31,843 bases of DNA, taken from a virus. Below are positions 1-7,696 of this stretch, in pieces (position 1 is the first letter of the stretch; each line of letters starts with the position of its first letter). The notes beneath the pieces were generated by a model. The model saw only the letters and a program-made list of their open reading frames with translations. It had not been told where the DNA came from and ran no database searches. The translations under genes and the position numbers were made by a program. Location: IMG/VR virus record IMGVR_UViG_3300046817_000787, positions 1 to 31,843 of that record, one strand, 5' to 3'.

Positions 1-813
1 TACTAAGCCGGCCAGGACGGCGAACAGGACCGCCCACATGGGCCAGGACGCCGAGAGAAAGAGGCCGGCCACGACCCAGGCGGCGAGGATCGCCCTGTCG
101 TCGCGGCCGGCTAGTCGCCATACGGTGACGGCGAGCCACATGCCCGCCGCGGCGCCGATGATGCCGGTGGCGATCAGCCAGTCAAGCGGGACGGAATAGA
201 AATGGTTGAGCGGCCAGACCTCGACCCCGCGAATCCCCCATCCCGTCAGCGGGTGCTGGGCGGCGATCTTGAGGCCAAGGGTCCAGATGCCGATCCGCGC
301 CTCTGGCCGCCACAGCAGGATTGCGGCAGCTATTGCGGCGATGATCCCCACGCAGGCGGCGATACGGGAACGCTGCCACAGCCAGACCGCGCCGCCCGCG
401 CCGACCGCCAGCAGCGCGCCGCGGCTCTGGGTTACGGCTACGGTGACGAGGTTGCCCACAGCCAGATAGCGATAGCCGAAGCGCAGGCAGACAAAGGCCA
501 TGACGGCGGCGAATGCGCCGAGGTAGTCGGGGCTGGCGAACGGCCCGGGTGGCCGAAATGGGTATTCGAGCCGGGGCAGCTGTACATAGGCGCAAATGGC
601 CGCCCCTACGGAAACCCATATGAAGCCGGTCCATACGCGGTCTATCTGGGGCCGGTCCAGGGCGGACAGCACGAGAAACCAGCAACCCAAGGCCATCGCG
701 GGCATGAAGGTGCCGGACCCTCCGGCGACGGGGATGGCGGCGGCGACAAGGCAGGCTAGGACCGCCCAGGTCAGGCGGTTGCTGCGGGTAGCGGCAAGGG
801 TCGCGCTCGTCAT
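1..813 (-). CDS. O-antigen ligase/polymerase-like (Wzy_C-type) membrane protein, partial at left edge
   Basis: Reading leftward from an ATG at 813, the frame is open for all 271 codons to the window edge. AAGGA lies five bases before the start. The product is almost entirely hydrophobic, with about eight likely membrane segments. Two features recall the Wzy/WaaL family: a TQSRGALLAV stretch near the middle, and a later HPLTGWGI segment followed by NHFYSVPLDWLIATGIIG, which resembles the conserved periplasmic loop and next helix. Family members polymerise O-antigen or ligate it to lipid A-core in the inner membrane. The gene is divergent from the tail genes, so I infer a cargo gene that alters the host surface, as in lysogenic conversion. 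Only the C-terminus is missing. Another polytopic transporter is less likely. Confidence 0.72.
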   Translation of the reverse strand, partial: MTSATLAATRSNRLTWAVLACLVAAAIPVAGGSGTFMPAMALGCWFLVLSALDRPQIDRVWTGFIWVSVGAAICAYVQLPRLEYPFRPPGPFASPDYLGAFAAVMAFVCLRFGYRYLAVGNLVTVAVTQSRGALLAVGAGGAVWLWQRSRIAACVGIIAAIAAAILLWRPEARIGIWTLGLKIAAQHPLTGWGIRGVEVWPLNHFYSVPLDWLIATGIIGAAAGMWLAVTVWRLAGRDDRAILAAWVVAGLFLSASWPMWAVLFAVLAGLV

Positions 814-891
814 CGGGTTCCTTGGCTTTGTGGCATTCGGGTTGACATGAACACGTCGGGCAACTTCGCCGGCACCATCGGGAGAAAGCGT

Positions 892-1065
892 ATGCCAAAG
901 CGCACGCCGGGCGGCAAGAAAACGGCGGTGGCCGATGTCGAGAGCAAGCTGAAGCGCGAGTACCCCGGCAACAAGTCGGCGGTGTACGGCACGCTCAACA
1001 AGATCGGCCTCATGCGCGGCAACAAGACCACCGCGAAGGGGCGCAAGGCCGCGAGGAAAAAGTGA
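892..1065 (+). CDS. Small very basic phage protein, 57 aa
   Basis: The product is short and rich in lysine and arginine, with basic runs at both ends (MPKRTPGGKK and KGRKAARKK) around a predicted helix containing SKLKREYPGNKSAVYG. I chose the ATG at 892 because GGGAGA stands shortly before it. The in-frame ATG at 847 would add 15 residues but has no good ribosome site. Small basic proteins of this style occur near virion genes of many phages, and their function is not established. Nucleic-acid binding is plausible from charge alone. The stop overlaps the next start as TGATG, so the genes are probably co-translated. Confidence 0.68.
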   Translation: MPKRTPGGKKTAVADVESKLKREYPGNKSAVYGTLNKIGLMRGNKTTAKGRKAARKK

Positions 1066-1508
1066 TGTTCGACGGCGCGCAGGACGATTGGGTGATGGGC
1101 GACCCGCTGGGCGGCAAGCTGATCGAGTGGCGGTGGACGCGGCCGCTCGTGCTCGCCGCGGCGGTTGCCGCGCTGTCGATCGCGCTGGCGACCTCGGCCT
1201 TCGCTCAGGCGAGCGCGGCGCTGTCGCGCTGCGACCAGACGGTTACGACCGGCTCGGCCCCCGTGGTCTTCCCGACCGCGACCACCACAGGCCCGTCTGC
1301 GCCGCAGAACTACTTCATGATCTGCAACGCGCACGCCTCGAACACGCTCGGGGTCAACCTGACCGGGGGAACCGCCGCCATCGGCTCGGCCGGCACGCTG
1401 ACCTTGCAACCCGGCGGCTGCCTGTGGCGTGACAAGTTCCCGATTCCGCCTGCGGTCACGATCATCGGCTCGGCCAGCGGCACCACCACGGCATGTTGGT
1501 ACAAATGA
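1065..1508 (+). CDS. Exported small virion-associated or decoration-like protein
   Basis: The product has 147 residues. After a polar leader of about 27 residues comes a strong hydrophobic stretch ending in TSAFAQA, a good signal-peptidase I site. The remaining ~95 residues are rich in Thr, Gly, Ser and Ala and look beta-structured (NLTGGTAAIGSAGTLTLQPGG). This pattern recalls small beta-sandwich proteins near phage capsid or tail-fibre genes. Two or three cysteines in the mature part would suit an exported protein. ATG 1065 overlaps the previous stop; GTG 1062 and ATG 1095 are alternatives, and 1095 would give a more normal signal-peptide leader. The end overlaps the tail-fibre start as ATGA. 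Function is inferred from position only. Confidence 0.6.
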   Translation: MFDGAQDDWVMGDPLGGKLIEWRWTRPLVLAAAVAALSIALATSAFAQASAALSRCDQTVTTGSAPVVFPTATTTGPSAPQNYFMICNAHASNTLGVNLTGGTAAIGSAGTLTLQPGGCLWRDKFPIPPAVTIIGSASGTTTACWYK

Positions 1509-2569
1509 AGCGCCACGCTCTCGGACTTCTCCTGGCGTTGCTGCCGGTGGCAGCGGCGGCGCAGGTCTACAACCCGCCCAACGCCCTCGTGCCGGGCGGC
1601 GCCCTTTTTACCCTCGGCTCGACCGCGATCACCTACGGCAGCACCGTCACGACGGTCGCCGGCCTAACCCTCTCGGGCGGCACGCTGTCTGGCACGACGA
1701 CACTCCCCGGATCGGGGCAGATAACATCTGGCGGGTTATTGGGATTGGGTGTTACGCCGACAACTATTATCCACTTATCGGCGGCGGCCCCGAGAATTAG
1801 CCTCAGAGATACCGGGCTTTCAGAAAGAACTGTTTATGCTAGGGCAGATAACAATGGCACCACTAATTTCGTAGCACTCGGCGTAAGGACTGGCGGAGAT
1901 ACTGCAAATCAAGACATGGTGTTGGCTGATGTGAACGGGGTCAGCATAGCCGGACCAAACAAACCAATAGCGAAATTGAATATTGGGACCACCGCAGGCA
2001 CGGCGCGCATCTACAACCTTTTCACCGATGCCTCAAACAGCGAGTGGGCGTATCTCGGGTCGTGGGCCGCCAACGTATCGACATTCGGCACTGCGCATAA
2101 CGGCAGCGGCGTCGCCCGCGACGTTAGCCTTGTCTATGACGGAACGGAACGCATCCGTCTCGTAACGGGAGGCATCAATCTGCCGTCACTCCCGAGTGAC
2201 GCGACCCATACCGACAATACCGTTTGCGCCGATACCAGTACGGGACTGCTTTATAAAGGATCTGGCGCTGTCGGTATTTGCCTTGGGACATCGAGCGCTC
2301 GCTTCAAGCACGACATATCGCCGTTGCGGCCCGGGCTCGCACAAATCATGGCACTTCAACCCGTCTCGTATCGCTACAATAAGGGCTACGGCGATGACGG
2401 CGCTCGCGAGTTGTATGGGTTTACTGCCGAACAAGTAGCCGATGTTCTGCCGGAACTGGTTGGACACGACGCCGAGGGGCGCCCGAACAGCGTTGATTGG
2501 GCGGGTATTGTGCCGGTGTTGGTTAAGGCGATCCAAGAATTGAAGGAATCGGAGAAAGCCGCTAGATGA
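1505..2569 (+). CDS. Tail fibre with C-terminal peptidase S74 chaperone domain and N-terminal signal peptide
   Basis: The product has 354 residues. The C-terminal ~90 residues match the intramolecular chaperone of endosialidase (peptidase S74): SSARFKHDISPLRPGL, then LYGFTAEQVADVLPELV, then VDWAGIVPVLVKAIQELK. In this family the domain trimerises the fibre and cleaves itself off at a serine near the SxxxxK motif; Ser and Lys are both present here. The middle is Gly/Thr/Ser-rich and probably beta-helical. The N-terminus MKRHALGLLLALLPVAAAAQ is a typical Sec signal peptide, which is unexpected for a virion fibre. I chose ATG 1505 over 1493 because it makes an ATGA overlap and starts the signal peptide cleanly. 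Confidence 0.85.
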   Translation: MKRHALGLLLALLPVAAAAQVYNPPNALVPGGALFTLGSTAITYGSTVTTVAGLTLSGGTLSGTTTLPGSGQITSGGLLGLGVTPTTIIHLSAAAPRISLRDTGLSERTVYARADNNGTTNFVALGVRTGGDTANQDMVLADVNGVSIAGPNKPIAKLNIGTTAGTARIYNLFTDASNSEWAYLGSWAANVSTFGTAHNGSGVARDVSLVYDGTERIRLVTGGINLPSLPSDATHTDNTVCADTSTGLLYKGSGAVGICLGTSSARFKHDISPLRPGLAQIMALQPVSYRYNKGYGDDGARELYGFTAEQVADVLPELVGHDAEGRPNSVDWAGIVPVLVKAIQELKESEKAAR

Positions 2570-4587
2570 AGGCATTCCTGCTCACGGGCCTGCTGCTGGC
2601 CGCGGCCGCCCCCGCGTGGGCGCAGAGCCATAGCGGCGGTGGGATGAACCCGGCGGCCTCGAATGCGACGCTGCCGACCGCCCAGGTCAACATGGGGATG
2701 GGGGCAATAGCACTACGCAGCGAGGTAAGCGTCACAGCCCCGCCGCCGGAGCTCGCCGCCGCCGCATGTAACTGGAACGGCACGACCGGCGCCGACGACA
2801 CCGCGGCTATTCAGGCGCTGGCGACGGCGTATCCAACCGCCACACTCGTTTTCCCCACCGGGCATCCCTGCTATTCCGCAACGGGGCTGGTGTTCACCAC
2901 GCCTGTTTTCTTGCAGGGGAGCGGCTCTCTCACGCCGGGCATCTCCTCGACTTCCCAGGGCGCCTCGATAGTCTGCGCGCAGGCCGTCGTGACTTGCGTT
3001 AAATACACTCCTGTCCTGCAAGCGCCGCCTATTCGTGACCTCAACATTCTTGGCGCTAACACTTCGCCACTTTCCGGTTCGACGTGCCTTCGTATGGAGC
3101 TTTCTTATAACGTCGTTCTCGACCGTGTGCGCTGCTCGAATTTCGACAACGGATTTTACTTCTACTCAACCGCCAGCGCCGGGATTTCCGTCCACGCCTC
3201 GAAGCTGTTTACCTGCAACATCACGGGGAATTACCTCGTTTTTGATGGCTGGCCGGAAGCATATATCGACAACAGCCGTTTCGGTTGCAACAGTGGCCCC
3301 AACCCCACAGCAAACGCTTACGTCAAAATTACGGGCGGCAACGCGACGAATGCTGCTGGCGGTCCCAACACCCTACATTTTAACAACAATCATTTCAATG
3401 GAGCGGCTAATTATTGGCTCTCGTTTGAGAGTCAGCTGCCGGCGTCGATAGCCGACATTGTCGAGTATAATTTCTATAATAATCATGTGGAAGGGGTTCA
3501 TACCGCCTATATACACTCAGACTCGACGTGGCCGGTGGTTCAGCGTGTGCAACTTTCAGCAAACACACTGAATAGCGCGCAGCCACTTTTTTCCCTGGAC
3601 GCCACTACGGCCCTCAAGCAATGGACGATCACGGGGAATATAATAGCGTGTACCAACATCACTGTGGCGCCGCCGCAAATTCGCCGGTTTGATTTTGTCG
3701 GCAATGAAGTGGGTTGCGGCGGGACTATCACGGGTCCGGGCGCAAGCACCATCGCCGCCGCGTCATTCTCTGGCAATACATTCTCTGGGAACGTGACGCT
3801 GGATGGTGCATGGGGAAGTTTGTATTGGGCAAATTCGTTCGCCGAGGGCGGGACTCTCACCGATAGCGCGACCGGGACCAAGGCTGTGCTGCGAACGAAT
3901 GGCCCCTCTACGCTCACAGCGCCCTATAGTGGGGGGCAGCTTGTCCTCGGGTCTTCGGGACAATCCGGCTTAATTCAATTTGCGCGTGGCGCGGACGGGC
4001 TAGTGAGGGGTTCTGTTGGATGGGCCGGGGCCAGCGAGGCTAATAGGTTTTTCACGACGGTAATCGGGGGCAGCAGCGTTGCCGGCCTGAATGCTGCCGA
4101 TCCAACGGGGACTTCTCAGATCCAAGCCAATAGCGTCACCGGGCTGACGGTCGGCGTCGGCTACGGCAATCAAGCCGTAATCGGCACCACGGGGGTGGCC
4201 GGAAGGTTGGACCTGGCGCGGACAGGCGACGGTACTTGGGGCAGGCAATGGTTCGGGTACTGCGACCCGTCCGGCGCGACCGATGGCGCACTATGCGTCA
4301 ACTCCAATGGCGGGTCGGCTGAGGTCCGTATCCAGGCGCAGAACACCGGCGGCCTCGTCAAGATACAGGTCGGCACGACCCCGACAACGATTGGCATTTG
4401 GTCCGATCTTGGTCTCAATATCGTGCCTGTGGCTGTGGCGTCATTGGGCACTTGCAATGCCGGCGCAGAAGGAACATTCCGCCCCGTCAATAACAACAAC
4501 GGCGCGGTCTTTAACGCTGCCGTTGTGGCCGGAGGGACAGACCATATCGTTGCGTACTGCAACGGTACGGGGTGGGTGGTTCACTAG
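2566..4587 (+). CDS. Tailspike-like right-handed beta-helix protein with N-terminal signal peptide
   Basis: The product has 673 residues. The first 20 (MKAFLLTGLLLAAAAPAWAQ) form a signal peptide with an AWA-Q cleavage site. Residues ~70-110 contain the segment typical of pectate-lyase-like phage spikes (a D-D-T-A-AIQALA motif followed by VFPTGHPCY). Short repeats with frequent Asn, Gly and aromatic residues follow, as expected of a beta-helix. The last ~150 residues resemble a trimeric fibre tip. Such proteins bind and often cut capsule or O-antigen. I cannot identify catalytic residues. The start overlaps the previous stop as ATGA. The run 3000-3700 is less GC-rich than its neighbours, suggesting exchange of the receptor-binding part. 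Confidence 0.8.
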   Translation: MKAFLLTGLLLAAAAPAWAQSHSGGGMNPAASNATLPTAQVNMGMGAIALRSEVSVTAPPPELAAAACNWNGTTGADDTAAIQALATAYPTATLVFPTGHPCYSATGLVFTTPVFLQGSGSLTPGISSTSQGASIVCAQAVVTCVKYTPVLQAPPIRDLNILGANTSPLSGSTCLRMELSYNVVLDRVRCSNFDNGFYFYSTASAGISVHASKLFTCNITGNYLVFDGWPEAYIDNSRFGCNSGPNPTANAYVKITGGNATNAAGGPNTLHFNNNHFNGAANYWLSFESQLPASIADIVEYNFYNNHVEGVHTAYIHSDSTWPVVQRVQLSANTLNSAQPLFSLDATTALKQWTITGNIIACTNITVAPPQIRRFDFVGNEVGCGGTITGPGASTIAAASFSGNTFSGNVTLDGAWGSLYWANSFAEGGTLTDSATGTKAVLRTNGPSTLTAPYSGGQLVLGSSGQSGLIQFARGADGLVRGSVGWAGASEANRFFTTVIGGSSVAGLNAADPTGTSQIQANSVTGLTVGVGYGNQAVIGTTGVAGRLDLARTGDGTWGRQWFGYCDPSGATDGALCVNSNGGSAEVRIQAQNTGGLVKIQVGTTPTTIGIWSDLGLNIVPVAVASLGTCNAGAEGTFRPVNNNNGAVFNAAVVAGGTDHIVAYCNGTGWVVH

Positions 4588-4592
4588 GGCTG

Positions 4593-4991
4593 ATGCCGAA
4601 CAGCGTCCTAGACCCCCTTTCGCAGCTGATCGGCGGCCTGTCGGCGCAGGTCCAGGGTCTCGCGTCGCAGATCACCGACTTGCGCGCCGAGGTCGTCACC
4701 AACCGCTCCAGTAATCAAATAAGGTGGGACGACCTAACCAAACAGATGGATTTGGTTCAGGCGGAATACCGTAATGTCAAGCACATGGAGCGCGGACTTG
4801 AACAAGAGAAGTTGCTGATCGCCCAGCGGTTGCAGGGCATGGACAGCCGCCTTGACGCTATCGAGCGAATGATCCTGATCTGGCGCACCCGGTATTCGAT
4901 GCTGCTGGCCGGCGGCGTGGCCTTGGGCACCTTCCTGGGCGGCATATTGCACGCTATCTTCGGCGTCTGGCTGGGAGCGGTATGGCACTGA
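4593..4991 (+). CDS. Coiled-coil protein with C-terminal membrane anchor, lysis-associated
   Basis: The product has 132 residues. Residues ~10-95 form a long amphipathic helix with heptad-like spacing (LSQLIGGLSAQVQGLASQI and later EYRNVKHMERGLEQEKLL). A single hydrophobic segment around residues 106-127 is rich in Gly and Ala. This architecture resembles XhlA-type hemolysin or holin-accessory proteins of phages. Position supports a lysis role, since the endolysin follows directly and overlaps the last ten bases. I preferred ATG 4593, preceded by AGGG, to the GTG at 4572, which lies inside the tailspike gene. No second transmembrane segment is seen, so it is not a classical holin. Confidence 0.62.
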   Translation: MPNSVLDPLSQLIGGLSAQVQGLASQITDLRAEVVTNRSSNQIRWDDLTKQMDLVQAEYRNVKHMERGLEQEKLLIAQRLQGMDSRLDAIERMILIWRTRYSMLLAGGVALGTFLGGILHAIFGVWLGAVWH

Positions 4992-5527
4992 TGAACACAT
5001 TCCAGATGGACCCGTGCACCGACATCATCCTGCACTTTATCCGGGGCGGGGTGCCGGACAACCCGATCGGCGAGGCGCGCAACAATTACAACGCCTATTT
5101 CGGGCACCCGACATCGACGATCGCGCTCACCGAGATGAGCATGGGGCAAATCTACTCGTTCCAGTCATCCATGCTGATGCGCGATACCCGGTCGTCGGCG
5201 GTGGGTGCCTACCAGTTCCTGCGCGGCACGCTGCGACGGCTGGCGCAGCAGGCCAACCTGTCGCCCGGCATGCTGTTCACGCCCACCTTGCAGGACATGC
5301 TGGGGTGGGAATTGCTGGTCGGGCGCGGCTACAAGCTCTGGTGGAAGGGCGACATGGACGACGAGGGCTTCGCGCATCTCCTGTCCTGCGAGTGGGCCTC
5401 GCTGCCGGACCCGGAGAACGGCGGCAAGTCGCACTACGACGGCGACAGTGTAGGCAACCACGCCTCGACGACGTTGCGCGCGGTGTACGCGATGCTGGCC
5501 GAGGCTCGTGCCGCGAAGCCGAAGTGA
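4982..5527 (+). CDS. Endolysin, lambda R-like transglycosylase (GH104-type fold)
   Basis: The product has 181 residues. The core TRSSAVGAYQFLRGTL (around residues 69-84), followed by FTPTLQDMLGWELLVGRGY and a later CEWASLPDPENG, parallels lambda gpR, where TGAGRYQLL, SPKSQDAVALQQIKERG and IWASLP occupy the same order. GpR cleaves the glycan strand of peptidoglycan. The N-terminal portion with the catalytic glutamate differs: candidates are Glu31 in IGEARNNYN and Glu51. No signal peptide is evident, so a holin-like partner would be needed. ATG 4982 has GGGAG just upstream; ATG 4991 makes a TGATG overlap and is possible. The stop overlaps the next small gene. Confidence 0.8.
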   Translation: MALMNTFQMDPCTDIILHFIRGGVPDNPIGEARNNYNAYFGHPTSTIALTEMSMGQIYSFQSSMLMRDTRSSAVGAYQFLRGTLRRLAQQANLSPGMLFTPTLQDMLGWELLVGRGYKLWWKGDMDDEGFAHLLSCEWASLPDPENGGKSHYDGDSVGNHASTTLRAVYAMLAEARAAKPK

Positions 5528-5619
5528 CCCCCGAAGGCCGCCGGCTCCTGCTGGTGTGGACGATCGCGGGGATTTGCTTCCTCGCGCTGGTCGTGCTGAT
5601 CTTCAGCGGCCAGTGGTAG
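5524..5619 (+). CDS. 31-residue single-span membrane peptide in the lysis cluster
   Basis: A GTG at 5524 shares its last two bases with the endolysin stop (GTGA). It opens a 31-codon frame: a short basic N-terminus (TPEGRR) followed by about 20 hydrophobic residues (LLLVWTIAGICFLALVVLIF) and SGQW. It is a one-span membrane peptide directly after the endolysin, which is where phages often keep holins, antiholins or inner-membrane spanins. The length is too short for a known spanin. A holin-like role is inferred only from position and topology. The next gene starts within its last codons, giving a tightly packed cluster. Confidence 0.55.
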   Translation: MTPEGRRLLLVWTIAGICFLALVVLIFSGQW

Positions 5620-6083
5620 CCTGCGGCTGGGAACCTCTCGGCACGCTGCTGCTCGAACCCAACCTTCCCGACCTGATTCGCGCCTACTGGGCCGAGCTAT
5701 CGCCGCACAAGGGCAAGCTGATCCCGCTGCCGGATTGGGAGCGGATGGCCGAGATGGAGGCGGCGGGGGCATTCAAGGTTTGGGCTTGCCGGGTCGATGG
5801 CACGGTGGCCGGCTTCATCGCCTGGCAGTTCTCGACCCATCTCGCCTACAAATCGACGCTGCTCGCCATCGACTGCGGCCACTACCTGGGGAACGCATGG
5901 CGCGATAGCGGGCGAATCGGCTATAAGATGTGGCGCGAGTGCAAGAAGGCCCTACGGATAGAGGGCGCGGTGTTTGCGATGCTGCACGACAATGGCGACC
6001 GCCCGCTGATGCCGTTCTTCCTGGCGCTGGGTGCGGAGCCGAGGTCAACCATTTTCTGGTGGTCGCTAACCGATGAAATCTAA
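5613..6083 (+). CDS. GNAT-fold acetyltransferase-like protein
   Basis: The product has 156 residues. The pattern KVWACRVDGTVAGFIAWQF, then a segment with SGRIGYKMWRECKKALR, then a C-terminal FFLALGAEPRSTIFWWSL follows the GNAT outline of beta-strands around an acetyl-CoA-binding helix with RxxGxG-like spacing, here degenerate. GNAT-like proteins occur in podovirus virion regions; T7 gp13 has this fold. Whether this one is an enzyme or a structural protein cannot be told. GTG 5613 was chosen because it follows the preceding gene closely; the open frame upstream is antisense-like endolysin sequence. It lies between lysis and internal virion genes. Confidence 0.6.
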   Translation: MVACGWEPLGTLLLEPNLPDLIRAYWAELSPHKGKLIPLPDWERMAEMEAAGAFKVWACRVDGTVAGFIAWQFSTHLAYKSTLLAIDCGHYLGNAWRDSGRIGYKMWRECKKALRIEGAVFAMLHDNGDRPLMPFFLALGAEPRSTIFWWSLTDEI

Positions 6084-6252
6084 CCTGAAGGCCGGCGACA
6101 AGGTGCGGGTCAAGTTCCCCGGCTACTGGGCGCACAACCGCATCGTCGAGGTCGCCGAGCCGGTCTGCGAGTGGGGCTTGCCGATCCGCTACACCGGGCC
6201 GGGGCAGCCCGGCGTCTGCGTCATCGGCCTCGACCGCGTGGAGCCCGTCTGA
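6073..6252 (+). CDS. Small SH3-like beta protein, 59 aa
   Basis: An ATG at 6073 overlaps the end of the GNAT-like gene and opens 59 codons ending at a TGATG junction with the next gene. The sequence begins with KAGDKVRVKFPGYWAHNRIV, continues with VCEWGLPIRYTG and ends VIGLDRVEPV. This hydrophobic/charged alternation suits a small SH3- or KOW-like beta barrel. No family is recognised with certainty. It sits between two virion-region genes and is probably co-translated with both. It may be a small virion or assembly protein. Confidence 0.6.
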   Translation: MKSNLKAGDKVRVKFPGYWAHNRIVEVAEPVCEWGLPIRYTGPGQPGVCVIGLDRVEPV

Positions 6253-7682
6253 TGCCGTCCGCAATGGGGGCCGGCGGCTCCGGTTCGTCATCAGGCAGCC
6301 CGACCGTCATGCTGCCGCCAAACCAGGGGCTGGCAGCCAGTTCATGGGGCGATATCCTCTCGCCGCTTGCCGGCATGTCAGCGAACGGCGGTGCCGGCAC
6401 TCCGGCCGCGTGGGCCTACCCGCAAGCGCAGGGGCTTTATCCGCAGGGCTACAACGCCGGCGCGCAATACCTGTTCGGCGCGCCGGGGCAATCGACGCTC
6501 TACGACCAGAATGCGGGGCAGGCGGTCGGCAGCGCGCAGAACGCTTACAACAACTTCCTGCCGATCTACGGCGATGTGACGGGCGCCGCGCCGCAGCTGG
6601 CCGGTGGCGCGCAAGGGGCGCTGGGGCTGCTGCCGCAGATCGAGAGCAGCGCCTTCTCGCCGCTCTACGGCCAGATGGTGAACGCGGCGGCGTCCAACCC
6701 GCAATACGCGCAGGCGCTGACCGGCGCATCGCAGGCGGCGGCCTACGGGGCCGGCGGCGCGCAGAACATGTACGACCAGGCCGGCTCGATCATGCAGGCC
6801 GGGTTCGACCCGCAGTCCGCGCTGTTCAACCGGACGCAGCAGCAGCTGACGGACCAGTCGGGGGCCGCGAACGCGATGGCGGGGCTCGGGTCATCGCCCT
6901 ATGGCGCGGGCGTGGCCTCGAACGCGATGGGCAATTTCGACATCAACTGGCAGAACAACCGGCTGAACCGGATGGAAGGCGCAGCGGGGGCAGCCTCGCC
7001 GCTCTATTCCGGTGCGACCAACCTCGCCTACGGCTCGTCGCAGCTGCCCACCCAGACCTACATGGGCCAGATCGCCAACGTACTGGAGGCTCTCAAGGCG
7101 CAGAACCAGGCGGGGGTGCAGGGGGCGGCCTCCTACGGCAGTCTGCTTGACGCAGGCGGCCAAGGACTCGGGCGGGCGCTCGGCCTCGGCACGACGGGCG
7201 CGCAGGGTCTCTCGACCCTCGGCGCGGCTCCCTACTTGACCGGGGCGACGATCGGCAACAATGCAATGGCCGGCACCAGCAATTTGCAGAGCCAGCTGAC
7301 CGGCGCGACGAATCTCGGCAACAACCAGTACCTCTTGCCGCAGCAGGTGCTGGGCGATCTGATGCAGTACATGGGGCTGGGGCAGCAGGCGTCGCAGCTC
7401 AGCGGCAACCTGGGTCAGCAGGGCTTCAACCAGACCGCGCAGGGCATCGGCGGCCTCCTGTCTGGCGGCAATGCGCTGTTCGGCAGCAACGGATTGCTCG
7501 GCAGCGGCGGCGCGGCCGGGGCTGGCGGGTGGCTCCCGGGGTCAGGCATGGGCGCTGGCATCTTCACCAATCCGCTGACGGGCGTGACCAGCGATATTGC
7601 GGGGTCCGGGTTTGCCGGCGGTGGCGGCGGGCTGCTCAGCGGCCTCGGGTCGATGCTCCCGATGTCACTCTCGGCAGCGTGA
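6252..7682 (+). CDS. Internal virion / DNA-ejection protein, Gly-Ala-Gln-Asn rich
   Basis: The product has 476 residues and is extremely rich in Gly, Ala, Gln, Asn and Ser, with few charged residues. A central segment (AGFDPQSALFNRTQQQLTDQ, then SSPYGAGVASNAMGNFDINWQNNRL) resembles internal virion proteins of podoviruses that leave the capsid and help build the ejection channel. The C-terminus is glycine-rich, as in membrane-inserting ejection proteins. I chose ATG 6252, which makes a TGATG overlap, since the upstream extension would only translate the previous gene out of frame. The two following genes appear to complete the internal-core set. The exact protein equivalent is not known. Confidence 0.68.
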   Translation: MPSAMGAGGSGSSSGSPTVMLPPNQGLAASSWGDILSPLAGMSANGGAGTPAAWAYPQAQGLYPQGYNAGAQYLFGAPGQSTLYDQNAGQAVGSAQNAYNNFLPIYGDVTGAAPQLAGGAQGALGLLPQIESSAFSPLYGQMVNAAASNPQYAQALTGASQAAAYGAGGAQNMYDQAGSIMQAGFDPQSALFNRTQQQLTDQSGAANAMAGLGSSPYGAGVASNAMGNFDINWQNNRLNRMEGAAGAASPLYSGATNLAYGSSQLPTQTYMGQIANVLEALKAQNQAGVQGAASYGSLLDAGGQGLGRALGLGTTGAQGLSTLGAAPYLTGATIGNNAMAGTSNLQSQLTGATNLGNNQYLLPQQVLGDLMQYMGLGQQASQLSGNLGQQGFNQTAQGIGGLLSGGNALFGSNGLLGSGGAAGAGGWLPGSGMGAGIFTNPLTGVTSDIAGSGFAGGGGGLLSGLGSMLPMSLSAA

Positions 7683-7696
7683 GGTAAGGGCAGGCG

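Noticed and set aside
202-759. Rightward open frame of 185 residues
   Set aside because: It runs antisense to the membrane protein and has low-complexity, non-protein-like composition.
182-898. 238-residue leftward open frame at the left edge
   Set aside because: It is an arginine-rich shadow of the real membrane-protein frame (1-813), which has a ribosome site and coherent hydrophobic segments.
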